Shown here one piece after another: positions 10,311 to 20,745 of a stretch of DNA of 64,000 nucleotides (position 1 is the first letter of the stretch; every line of letters starts with the position of its first letter). The translations under genes were made by a program, and so were the position numbers. The stretch covers positions 109,328,906-109,392,905 of the forward strand of contig CM035807.1 in the NCBI GenBank assembly GCA_020466095.1. The letters run 5' to 3'. The notes beneath the pieces were generated by a model that saw nothing but the letters and a program-made list of their open reading frames with translations, was not told the origin of the DNA and did no database searches. This DNA comes from Chlorops oryzae (Eukaryota; Arthropoda; Insecta; Diptera; Chloropidae).

Positions 10311-10560
10311 CATGGGCGTATTCAGAATCTCATTCAGGGAGGGGCAAGACACAAATAGTTTGTTCTATATGTAGTTAGCCTTTGGCGTTGTTCAAGGTGT
10401 TTTCACATGTTATTAGGTTTCCTTTTATTTTTATGAAAATGATGGTTCGGCTTTGTTCCTTTCTTATAAACCCTTAAAAACTCTTCTGCGGTGTATACTG
10501 AGCAGAAAATTTAGAGGGGGGGCAGCTGCCCCTCCCTGCCCTACTGTAAATACGCCCATG
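10311..10560. mobile_element. 250-bp TIR element inserted in minisatellite
   Basis: The ends are CATGGGCGTATT and its reverse complement AATACGCCCATG. The flanks are an 8-bp duplication GCCTTCGT (10303-10310 and 10561-10568), which breaks the 11-bp phase as expected for a true target duplication. There is no coding capacity. An 8-bp duplication fits the hAT or P superfamilies. Confidence 0.65.
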
Positions 10561-10626
10561 GCCTTCGTGTAGCCTTCGATAGCCTTCGTTCAGCCTTCGC
10601 ATAGCCTTCGTATCGCCTTCGTATAG
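10561..10626 (-). repeat. 11-bp minisatellite, remainder of array 2
   Basis: A short continuation of the array after the TIR insertion, with TTCAGCC and ATCGCC variants next to the following spacer, as seen beside S1 and S2. Confidence 0.9.
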
Positions 10627-10818
10627 CCCCATTTTATGTTTTCGAAGCAGAGGTCGTAGGCGAAAATGAACAAACCGTTTTATTGCGGAGGTCTTACCCG
10701 TCCGAGGCCGGCAAGCCTGATAAGCTCAGTTTTGTCACGCTATTTATACTCTTTGCAAAATTTAGCACTTTCATGAGTTTTTTTCAAGAGTATCTTCATG
10801 AATGTCTTTTTGACTTTG
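10627..10818 (-). repeat. spacer block S3, indel-damaged
   Basis: Third spacer copy. Compared with S1 it has many small deletions, mostly one to three bases, and few substitutions. Its initiator is lost (TCAGG). The pattern resembles uncorrected long-read error as much as real decay. Confidence 0.8.
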
Positions 10819-11985
10819 CATAGCCTTCGTATAGCCGTCGTATAGCCTTCGTGGAGCCATCGTGGAGCCTTCGTGGAGCCTTCGTGGAGCCTTCGTGAAG
10901 CCTTCGTGTAGCCTTCGTTAGCCTTCGTGTAGCTTTCGTATAGCCTTCGTTTAGCCTTCGTATAGCCTTCTAAAGCCTTCATATAGCCTTCGTATAGCCT
11001 TTGCATACCTCGTATAGCCTTCGTATAGCCTTCGTATGCCTTCGTATAGCCTTCGTATAGCCTTCGTATAGCCTTCGTATAGCCTTCGTATGCCTTCGTA
11101 TAGCCTTCGTATAGCCTTCGTATAGCCTTCGTTAGCCTTCGATGCCTTCGTATAGCCTTCGTATAGCCTTCGTATAGCCTTCGTTAGCCTTCGTATAGCC
11201 TTCGTATAGTCTTCGTAAGCCTTCGTATAGCCTTCGTATAGCCTTCGTATAGCCTTGTTAGCCTTCGTATAGCCTTCGTATAGCCTTCGTATAGCCTTCG
11301 TATAGCCTTCGTATAGCCTACGTATAGCCTTCGTATAGCCTTCGTATAGCCTTCGTATAACCTTCGTATAACCTTCGTATAGCCTTCGAATAGCCTTCGT
11401 ATAGCCTTCGTATAGCCTTCGTATAGCCTTCGTATAGCCTTCGTATAGCCTTCGTATAGCCTTCGTATAGCCTTCGTATAGCCTTCGTATAGCCTTCGTA
11501 TAGCCTTCGTATAGCCTTCGTATAGCCTTCGTATAGCCTTCGTATAGCCTTCGTATAGCCTTCGTATAGCCTTCGTATAACCTTCGTATAACCTTCGTAT
11601 AGCCTTCGTATAGCCTTCGTATAGCCTTCGGATAGCCTTCGTATAGCCTTCGCATAGCCTTCGTATAGCCTTCGTATAGCCTTCGTATAGCCTTCGTATA
11701 GCCTTCGTATATTCTTCGTATATTCTTCGTATAGCCTTCGTATAGCCTTCGTATAGCCTTCGTATAGCCTTCGTATATTCTTCGTATAGCCTTCGTATAG
11801 CCTTCGTTTAGCCTTCGTTCAGTCTTCGTTAAGCCTTCGTTTAGCCTTCGTTCAGCCTTCGTTCAGCCTTCGTTCAGCCTTCGTTCAGCCTTCGTTCAGC
11901 CTTCGTTCAGCCTTCGTTCAGCCTTCGTTCAGCCTTCGTTCAGCCTTCGTTCAGCCTTCGTTCAGCCTTCGTTTTAGCCTTCGTA
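10819..11985 (-). repeat. 11-bp minisatellite array 3
   Basis: Tandem array of the same unit. The middle part (about 11220-11700) is the most homogeneous run in the window. The right end (about 11810-11970) is a distinct homogeneous block of the TTCAGCCTTCG variant, which introduces TGA on the minus strand and so breaks the otherwise stop-free frames next to the S4 spacer. Confidence 0.95.
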
Positions 11986-12304
11986 TAGTACTCCATTTAT
12001 ATGTTTTTGAACTAGAGGTCGTAGGCGAAAATGAACAAACACGTTCATTGCGAGCTCTTTCCAGTCCGACGGCCGGCTACGCATGATGGAGCTCACGAAT
12101 TGTCACGCTATTTATATGTTTTTGAACTAGATCGTAGGCGAACATGAACAAACACGTTCATTGCAGAGCTCTTTCCGGTCCGACGGCCGGCTACGCACTG
12201 ATGGAGCTCACGAATTGTCACGCTATTTATATGTTTTTGAACTAGAGGCCGTAGGCAAACATGAGCAAACACGTTCATATCGGAGCTCTTTCCGGTCCGA
12301 CTGC
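11986..12304 (-). repeat. tandem ~115-bp spacer repeats (S4)
   Basis: Nearly three tandem copies of a ~115-bp unit equivalent to part of S1, with starts of the shared ATTTAT motif at 11995, 12110 and 12225. Each carries TATAAATAG on the minus strand. The initiator ACTGA (plus strand) is intact in the unit near 12197 and damaged in the first. This marks the right border of the minisatellite region. Confidence 0.8.
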
Positions 12305-14588
12305 TGGATTTCAATACTCTCCAACATTTTTTCAATTTTTCCATTTGTTTTCGTAATGGGGTGTTTGTTAGGATTGGTGGTGTTTAAATTTTTACTGTCA
12401 CAGCGATCGAAGGAATCATTCATGTCTCTATTCAAAAATTCTGAAAATCAAGAAAATGCTGTGGCGACCGGAAACTTCATCAATAACATGAAAGAAGGCA
12501 AGAGTGCCACCAGCCCCACGAAGAAATAGTAAGAGCAATTCTGTGGGAAGAATGGTTGAAGAGCTGAAGGGGGTAGGGTTTAGTACGTAGGCACTGTCAT
12601 AACAATGGACAGTGAATCGTGCATGCGGCTGAACTTGGAGAAGTCGTATCTTTTAAAGATTCCGAACCGCCATGCGATCCAGAAAAAAAAAACCTTGTAA
12701 AGACCTTTTTAATATTCTACCACGTACTGCTGAAGCCAACAAAATCAACACTCAGCTACTTTTGTTATAAGCCTACATCCTGAACTCTAAACACCATAAT
12801 CGACTTCGGTTTTAATCGTAAAATTTTAAAATTTTAATTCTTGCTATGGATCTGGAGGACATTACTAAATCTGCATTGAATAGCTCAATGGACGCTAAGT
12901 ATCCTGAAAGTTAAAAAATTGACTTTTACGCAAAATTTATTTCTTATAAAATCGAAATAACAGGTGAGGTGGTACTTGCCACCAACTTACAAGTTAAGCT
13001 ACGCACGCTTATTTTTCAAAACAAACCGACGCATGTTTGTGCGTAGAGTGTGTGCGTGATATCACAACGACGTGAGTTCATTTCAAACCTTTTCAACCAC
13101 ATTAAAGAAGTGGTTTTAAGATATATTGTATATTTTCATTACGATTAAAACCAAATTGAACGTAAATAAATTTTTTACGCTAAACGGTTTTTAGACAAAA
13201 AATACATTCAATTTTATTAAAATATTCGAAAAATTAAACTATAGATATTTTATTATAAAAACATAAAATTTTATCATTAAAGAACAAAGCTCATGACCGA
13301 TATATCGTTTCATGCTTAAGGCGCATAGAGTTCGGATAGACCAAAACAAATTTCTCGTTTTACCCATATAAAAAATGTAAAAAATGTGCGCTACTCGAAG
13401 AGAAGCACGACATCGTATAAAGCACTTCGGCTCGTTTGCTACACTCATCACGCATATACGAAACCGAACGAGAATCAGAAAATAGAAATTTTCTTGACTT
13501 TACTGCTTTGAAAACGCTAGACATACACACAACCTCCTAAATATATATGCATGCATACCGATTTATAAGTCCCGTTTATTGACAAAGCCAAAACGAACCA
13601 AAGGTTGCGTCAAACGCGATTTTCGTGTGGATCGTGTGGATTTCGACCGGATCGAACACAAAAGAAGGTTTGATAGATAAAGATAAAAAATAGCGGTGCC
13701 ATCTGGAAAGCTGGCGGAGCCATCTGGAAATATGGCTTTAAGTAGCTGGTGCCATTTGGAAAACTGGCTATTTGCAGCCAAATAATTTGGAAAGACCGCT
13801 GTTTGGAGCTGGTCTTTGCTCAATATAACCGAAGTCACTAACCTTTTACCAGTATATGAAGGGTATTCCCACAAAGATTCGAACCCAATTTCCGAATTCT
13901 ATGAGGAGCCAGGTATTCTGGAAAGCTGGTTATGGGACGAACTATCAATTGGAATGTTGAAAAAAGCGGAATTTGTCCTCATTAGCAACAAATTCAATAG
14001 TGACACTCGACCTAATTAGCCAATTGAACTATCAATATCCGTTGCGTTTGAAATCAAATAGAATATAATAATATATTTGAAGAGTTAGCTTTGAGTTAGG
14101 TTTGAGTTAGCTTCCTCTCGCTGCTGGTCTGGGTGAATTTCAAAATATATAAAATGACATCTCTTGTTGTTCTATACTCTTTGACTGAGATGACTGAGAA
14201 TTTCTTCAATTCATGGCTTTATATACGTTTCCGAAATCATGAATTCAGTGAGAATTGTAGGAATTTTTTGAAAAAAAGTACCATTTCTCGGGGTAGTTTT
14301 GCATTTGGAGGGAAATAATGATTGGAAAATTGTTTTCAGGACGAATACCATCAAAGGGAACTATGAGCGTATTCGGAGAGTGATTTTGGGGGTTCAAGCC
14401 CCCCTCGAAATGTTCGGAATTACAAAGGGGATTGAGAAAATGATCTCGGCGGATAGTTTTGTAATGCCTTAAACTTCTTCCGAAATAATTTTCTGCCTCG
14501 GTGCGTTTGGTGCGTTTCCATGTCCCCACGAACCCCACCATGGCTTGTTTTAAATCAGCCCTCGAACTTAACGAGCCATAGATTAAGG
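12305..14588. other. gene-free stretch
   Basis: No recognisable gene. There are imperfect direct repeats of GCCATCTGGAAAGCTGG near 13697-13770. Short open frames such as 13563-13874 and 14245-14541 match no family and I treat them as chance. Confidence 0.4.
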
Positions 14589-14750
14589 CAGTGATGCCAA
14601 CTTAGCACTTTTCGCGGTAGATCAAGCACCTTTGGAAGGCCCGCGGCGCGAAACCTTCTTTTTAGCGCTCAGCTATTTTTGCGCGAAATCTTTTTAGCGC
14701 GTTTTCAAAATAAATCAGCGCTTTTTTCATCTGAGGAGTTGGCAGCACTG
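14589..14750. mobile_element. possible hAT-type MITE
   Basis: The ends CAGTGATGCCAAC and, as reverse complement, CAGTGCTGCCAAC are typical of hAT termini, 162 bp apart. No matching 8-bp flanks are visible, so the element is old or the call is wrong. Confidence 0.35.
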
Positions 14751-15079
14751 GTGTTGATGATTATGACTTGCGCACGTTCTCGCTTCCTCACGTCTCGAAA
14801 AATCTTCAGAAATTCTGCGAGTCTAAAGTGTCCCATTTTACAAACCAAATGAGAATTATAGGCGTCATGCTTACATTTTATTCTATGCACTGATGCCAGA
14901 ACGAGGGTTTTCTTCCGTTTTTATGGAATTTTTTCGATTTTACCTTTAGCCAAAAATCACTTTAAATGTTTACAAGGGATTTTGACTGAGAAGAGCGAAT
15001 AGATTCAAGTTTTACCTAAGTATGCCCAATTTCGTGATAAATATTTTCTTATCCATTTAGTCTTAGGGTCTTAGGCCGA

Positions 15080-16160
15080 AAGTGGTATACTGGCTATACA
15101 CGTCACTCATAAGACCTATAATCACATATGCTTCAGTAGTCTGGCTAGGAAAACTCACTGCTCCTTGCTATACAAAGAACTACAAAGAAGTATTTGTCTA
15201 GGGATCACCGGTGCAATGAGCACCATACCAGGTGATGCCTTAAATACGCTTCTGAACCTGCTCCCCTTGAATATTTATGTCAAAAGGGAGGCAATGAAGG
15301 CATCGTGCAGACTCCAGTTAAAAGGAGTTTGGCACAAACAGCACCTAACAGGTCATGGTCTGATTCCTTCTGTAGAAAATTTGGAGTAATTTTTCCTGAA
15401 CGGAATCTTTGGAGTGGTCCACAGAGAGAATCGTCCAAAACCACTCAGAAGTCTTCTACGCGGATGGATCTAGAACCAATAAAGGAACTGGGTCCAGATG
15501 GTTCCTTGATGAAAATTCGAGGCGCTCAATACCTATGAGTCAAATGGCTACTGTTTTCCAAACGGAGATCTTTGCCATCCTCAACGTAGCAAACTGGGTG
15601 GTGGAAAGTAGGTGGCGGGGCAAGAACATAGGAGTATGCAGTGACAATCAAGCTGCACTTAGAACCCTAATAAACCCCACCAGCACTTCCAGGATTACTG
15701 GAGAATGCAGGAACAGACTAAATTATATCGCAAGATTTAATAGAGTTGAACTTGTATGGGTCTCGGGACACAGTGGAGTCCCAAGAAATGAGAGAGCAGA
15801 TGAATTGGCAAATCAGGGATCAGAGGGTGTACCAATGGGACCTGAACCAATAATAGCTCCTAGATCCGCAGGTCTGAAGCCAAACAAGAAAATCGCGGAC
15901 TTTCTCCTTCAACTGAAGAGAACTGATCTGCGGAATCTTGTAGGCTTAATAATGGGGTGTCGTCACGGATCCCATATGCACCTCCTGCCTCGAGGTTGAG
16001 GACAGTGCGGAACATTTCCTCTGCTACTGCCCCGCTTTCTCAGGGGCCAGGATGGGAGTGTGGGGCCGCGACGTAATGAGCATGGACAACATTCATTTTC
16101 TAGCTCTCACGGAATTTCTTGGTTACCTCAAGAGACCCAGGAAGTTTCGTGAGAGTTAAA
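15080..16160 (+). pseudogene. non-LTR retrotransposon 3' part: RT tail, RNase H, CCHC-like
   Basis: A broken polyprotein end of a LINE of the I/LOA/R1 type. At 15110-15390 two frames give the RT C-terminal region (motif CLGITGAM). At 15409-15999 an open frame carries an RNase H domain with YADGS, TEIFAIL, CSDNQAAL and GHSGVPRNERADELAN, so the catalytic acidic residues and the late His/Asp are intact. After another frame change near 15990 there is a Cys/His segment (HFLCYCPAF). At least two frameshifts make it inactive. The CT-rich sequence from about 16160 may be its 3' UTR. Confidence 0.7.
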
Positions 16161-16656
16161 CCCTATCTCACCTCCTTTCCTTCCACCTTCCTACTTCCTT
16201 TCTTTCCCCCTTTCTCTTCCCTCGGGACGGAAAAATGGGAAAAATTGCCTGATTTCCAAGGGACTGATGTCCCGCGAGTTTTTCTCATATTTTCAAAAAG
16301 TTCTGCTGCTTTTGAACAATTTTTTTTTCATTAGACAAATTTTATGTAAAATATGGATTCAACTTACTCAGCACGCTTTTTGATGAATATTTTAGAGAGA
16401 TTTTTGACAAGGAACGTAATTGACCATTTCCAGCATCGTTATCACGTAAAAAGAGGAAATGTCATTTTAAAGAGATCTTCTTCCCTTTTATATTACTTGC
16501 GTTCATTTGTAGATTTGGCCAGCTTGACTTTGGAGATGAGTGAAATACAGTCGAAACTCTCCATAAAGAATTTCAAGAGACCGGAAAAAAAATCGTTATA
16601 AGTATAAGAAAAAAGGCTCTAAAAATGTATTGAAAAAGCCTTGAGAAAATTCGCTA

Positions 16657-17151
16657 TACGGGTATGTGATTGGTTTCCCTTTCGGGGGAAAGGTAATTCA
16701 ATATCGAAATTGAGGTGATTAATTCCCCTTTTTCCTAGATTGAGAGGGAAATTGAATTACTTTAATAGAGAATGCATATCGCCAGTTAGATCATGAGGTA
16801 CATATATAACTATATATGTCACTCAGGAGCCGTTTTCATTTTGGCTCTTTTCAACACGGTCTTGGGTACCCACCACGGTCTTGGGTACCCACCACGGGCT
16901 TGAGTACCCACCAAAATGAGCATTTTTCACTTAGGTACTCACCAAAAGTATTTCTCTCTCGCTCTTTTTTTGCCTGCCGAGTAACATCTCATTCTAACTG
17001 GCGCGAAATGTCCCGCCCAAAATCTATTAGAGTGACATATATAGTAATATATGATGAGGTAATTCAAATTCCTCCTCAATCTAGAGAAAGGGAAATCACA
17101 TCAGTTGGGGAATTGAATTCCCCGGGAAAGGGAAAATAATCACATACCCGA
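16657..17151. mobile_element. middle TIR element (TA flanks)
   Basis: Inverted repeats starting CGGGTATGTGATT extend imperfectly for about 100 bp and include GAATTAC and TCTAGATTGAG motifs on both arms. TA is found on both sides. The central part is replaced by another TIR element (16806-17048). Confidence 0.5.
16806..17048. mobile_element. inner MITE (ACTATATATGTCACTC family), copy 1
   Basis: The ends contain ACTATATATGTCACTC in inverted orientation, with GGAGCCG inside the left end and CCCGCCCAAAATCTA inside the right. GTACCCACCA repeats follow the left arm. A second copy is at 23119-23697. Confidence 0.5.
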
Positions 17152-17460
17152 TAAAGAGAAATTCTTTAAAGATGAGTTCTTTATAGAGAGAGTTTCGATT
17201 GCAAAAGAAATTATCGAATCAAGTATCGAAAGGATGTTCATCATATACCGTTAAGAGCTAATGTATGAAAATATCTTGTAAACTCCTTACATAATACCTT
17301 ATATAAATAAAAACGCTTTTAAGGATAGAATCTGATTAAAAGTTAAAAATTAAATTGTATGAAGTGAACTTTCAATGCACAAACCTCAACGAATTGATTT
17401 GCTGATTTCAAAAACACGTACCTACAATGTATGTTTATATATTTAAATATAAGTAGTATA

Positions 17461-18507
17461 CAGGGTGTTCCATACTCAATAGATCAAAAAAAGGAGGTGA
17501 TAGGGGGGTCCAGACGGACCAAAAATCGTATGGAAAGGGGGGGGGGGGGGGTCGCAAATGCATCCCTGAGGAGTTACATGCAAAAAACAATATTTTGGTT
17601 TTTTTACTGGTCCTCCTCACTTACAGTCCGTTAATTTCAAAATCACATATGATATGAAAAGCTTGGAGGTTTTCCGTTAACACTGCATACTACGATTTTA
17701 AATAATTCAACTCCGTTTTCTCTGGTACTACCATCTAAGCCAAAAATAGTGTAATTTTGGCTTTTAAAGTCATTTAATTCAAAAGAAATGCGATTGAGCC
17801 TCTTTTTTTTACTCTTTTCGAAAACTTTGAGTTTTTCTCTTCAATTTGATACCATGGTTGCTAAAAAAAAGTTTCACAATCAATGCAAAACTACGGTTTG
17901 AAAAGAATTATTTTGTATTTTTGACTCCCAGAAAAGTTATTTTAATCAAATTTATTGAGCACACTTTTAGGCAGCATGAGAAAAAGAAAAATCTAAGAAA
18001 TTTAAAAATTTCTGAATAGGGTTTTAGTTTTACATATCCACCTAAAAGTATGCTCGACAATTTAGGCGAATTCTTTCTGCGCCTCTAGCTCCTTATGAGT
18101 GCAAGATGAACCCCCCTTTCCATAAAATTTTTTGCTTGTATGGGTTTCCCCTATCACCCAATAAACACAACGATATCGTAACGATATCGAGGCAATATCG
18201 TTTTCTCTTAAAAATGTTTCGCGGCGATAATTCGAGACGATATCGAGACGATTTCGATTTTGTGAGAGAGTCACTTATCATTAGCGAATCGAGATTTTCA
18301 TCGCTCTCGAATCGTTAACGGACGATTAGCAAAAAAATCATTAATTTTTATATTGATATATCGAGAAATTGGATTTTCGCGAACTCGTCTCGATATCGAA
18401 AAATTCGGTTTTCTCGAATTTGTCTCGATATCGTTACGATATCGTCCTCGTTTTTGTGTTTATTGGGCACCTCCTTTTTTTTGATCCATTGAGTATGGAA
18501 CACCCTG
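17461..18507. mobile_element. Tc1/mariner-like TIR element, 1047 bp with nested insert
   Basis: Inverted repeats of about 40 bp start CAGGGTGTTCCATACTCAAT at both ends, flanked by TA at 17459-17460 and 18508-18509. No transposase is present. A second palindromic element (18156-18468) lies in the right arm, inserted into the CCCCTATCACCTCC phrase that the left arm predicts. Confidence 0.6.
18156..18468. mobile_element. nested palindromic MITE with ATCG-rich arms
   Basis: The ends read CCAATAAACACAA and, as reverse complement, CCCAATAAACACAAA. The arms are dense in CGATATCG palindromes. It interrupts the right terminal repeat of the element at 17461-18507, with CAC on both sides as a possible 3-bp duplication. 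Confidence 0.5.
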
Positions 18508-19142
18508 TATAGTGTTTGAAATTCAAATTTGTGTGTTCAAATATTAGACACATTCACGTATATGCAGCTTTAAACCTTCATTCACCATTAATAGTAAATT
18601 ATTTTATATTTTTTAAGATGTAAAACATGTCGAAACAAGTGATTATCTCGATTCATTGTTTTCTGTGAACTGCCTAAAATACAATTTTTTTTACAGTGAA
18701 ATAAAAAATACAAATCAATACAATAAACTCGTTTACTCTTTTCTCTAAAACTATTCTTACCCAATATCGCAGGTTCAAAGCGAAAAAAAAAAAAAATCAT
18801 CGGCTCCCCCTAATTGTTCAATTGTGCATTCACAGACAGAAACAAACTGGATTGCGTGTAGACTTTTTTATTGAAAACAATACGTCTCAAAGCAATGAGT
18901 TTCCATCTATCAAAAGTACTCTATTCTCCCGTAAAAACATAATTATACGTAAATGTGAACAGAGCTCTTAATTGCGCTTGGAGCTTGAGAATTTTATGCG
19001 CATTTTTTTTTTCGTGATACGCTTTCAATTTCATTCACTTTACATACTTTTTTTAAGCACGTGAAATTGTGCTTTATGTGAAGGTATCCCAGCTGGAAAT
19101 ATGATCAAATAATCAATTAATTTGTTATCTTATAACTTTTGA
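18508..19142. other. gene-free stretch
   Basis: AT-rich non-coding DNA. I see no element ends and no coding signal. Confidence 0.4.
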
Positions 19143-19151
19143 ATGGGGGAG

Positions 19152-19712
19152 TAGGGCGTTTCAGACGTGAAAAAATGTGTTGAATTTCTAAAACGATAGG
19201 AAGATAAGGTACTAACAAAAATTCTGGTATGATTAAAAAAATTTTTCATTGAGGTTTATAGGTCGCTAAAATCCATAAAAGCCAAAAATTCAAAATTTTG
19301 TCCATAAGGCAAAAATTCAGTCAATTACAAAAACAAATTTATATGCAAAAACATATTTTCGAATTGCTTAAACATATTTTGAATCAATTGATCGGTAAAA
19401 CATAGAACACTTCTCGGAAAAACCATCAATTGAAATAAATTTTTGTGTTCTCTGCCCCTAAAAGTATACAGAAAATGTTAAGAATCTGTCAAATTAGAAA
19501 ATCTAAATTTAAAAAAAAAAACTAAATAAAATTGTTCAAGCTCTCGTTAAGGCGTTTTTTTTTTGACGAAAATTCAAGCCGTTTTAGCGACCTCTAAACC
19601 TCAATCCAAATAGTTTTTAATCATGCCTGAATTTTTGTTAGTACTTTATCTTCCTATTTAGACCCCGCCGTTTTAGAAATTCAACACTTTTTTTCACGTC
19701 TGAAACGCCCTA
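19152..19712. mobile_element. long-TIR foldback element with 9-bp TSD
   Basis: The ends TAGGGCGTTTCAGACGTGAA are inverted repeats that extend imperfectly for about 130 bp on each side. The flanks are an exact 9-bp repeat ATGGGGGAG (19143-19151 and 19713-19721). Long TIRs with a 9-bp duplication suggest the Mutator superfamily. There is no transposase. Confidence 0.65.
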
Positions 19713-20016
19713 ATGGGGGAGTTGTGCGCAATGCGATCCATAGTGGGTCTATTGTGCTAAATTTGTTACCTTACACATTTATTTTAATAAAAACATCGTC
19801 CTATAAAAACCGAGAGAAATTACGAAATATTTCATAATGAATTCATAAATGAGAGATTTTCTAGAGGGAAGCAGGTGTAAACAAATTTTGCTGTATGAAA
19901 GAGCGACTTAAACATGTATCTATAAAAAAAAAAATAAAAAGAGATTGAAACCGAACTATGTGAGCTTTACAACGCGATACGGAAAGGCATATAATGACAT
20001 AAGTAGTACTTATTAA

Positions 20017-20741
20017 GGGGGTCTTCTCATTGAGCAACTTTTTTTTTCGACTTTTTTTTTTTTTTGCATTTATTTATAGCTTGGGTAGTTGTGAATATGC
20101 CCCTAAAAGGATTTTTTGAAATTCGAAATAGTTTAGAGGATATAGCCTTCTTTGTCGAGCAAGATCTGCGCTAAAACGAGTAATTTTTGCGTTGCTTCAA
20201 ACTTTAAACGCGTTTATCTCGAAACCACGTTTTTCGAACTGGCGGCCATGATATCTCCAGTTCAACTGAACCGATTTTCATGAAACAAAATGGAATCGAC
20301 GCAGAATTGTCACCATTCTCGGGTGAACCTCGACCATAATTTTAAAAAATTTTTTACTATTTTTTTTTTTACACTAAACTACAAAAAAAAAGCCCGAAAT
20401 TGATATTTTTTTTTGAATGGCCGCCATTTTGTCAAAAAAAATCACAAAATTAAGCTTGAGGTTCACCCGAGAATTACATCTATACTGATTATAACCCCGT
20501 TTTTTTTCCATTTCGGACGCATTTCGTGGCCGCCGTGACGGCACCTTTTTTTTCACCACCAACTTTGAAGTCTCATTACTTTTTGAACAGCCCACGTATC
20601 GAGGCAAAAAATTTTTTTTTATTTACTTTGAACCTTTTGTAATACAATAAATAAAAAAAGTTTTCAATTATTCTTTGCGTTTTCAAATAAGAATTTTTTT
20701 AAAAAGGGTCCAAAAAACGGGTTTTCAATGAGAAGACCCCC
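20017..20741 (+). mobile_element. TTAA-flanked MITE, copy 1
   Basis: A 725-bp element with ends GGGGGTCTTCTCATTGA and its inverse, flanked by TTAA on both sides. Two close copies lie at 29430-30156 (opposite orientation) and 32209-32943 (same orientation). An internal short frame is not a transposase. TTAA targets are typical of piggyBac, though the G-rich terminus is not. Confidence 0.7.
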
Positions 20742-20745
20742 TTAA

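Larger units (their letters stand above)
16550..17212. mobile_element. outermost TIR element of a nested set
   Basis: CAGTCGAAACTCTCCATAAAG near the left and CAATCGAAACTCTC as reverse complement near the right form imperfect inverted repeats of the kind seen in pogo/Tc1-type elements. The left flank is TA; the right flank is not a clear TA. Two further elements lie inside. Confidence 0.4.

Noticed and set aside
9311..10352. Several long minus-strand open frames as independent genes
   Set aside because: They are translations of the 11-bp minisatellite, which is open by arithmetic; none has a unique domain or a convincing ATG outside the repeat.
5903..11985. CRISPR-like array or telomeric repeat
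   Set aside because: Units are contiguous without unique spacers, the unit is not telomere-like, and the genome is eukaryotic.
14233..14541. Possible exon on the minus strand
   Set aside because: The frame has no recognisable motif and lies in AT-rich DNA without splice signals.
20374..20607. 77-codon frame repeated in the TTAA family as a conserved gene
   Set aside because: It is present only because the MITE is repeated; frames differ between copies by indels and the translation resembles no transposase.
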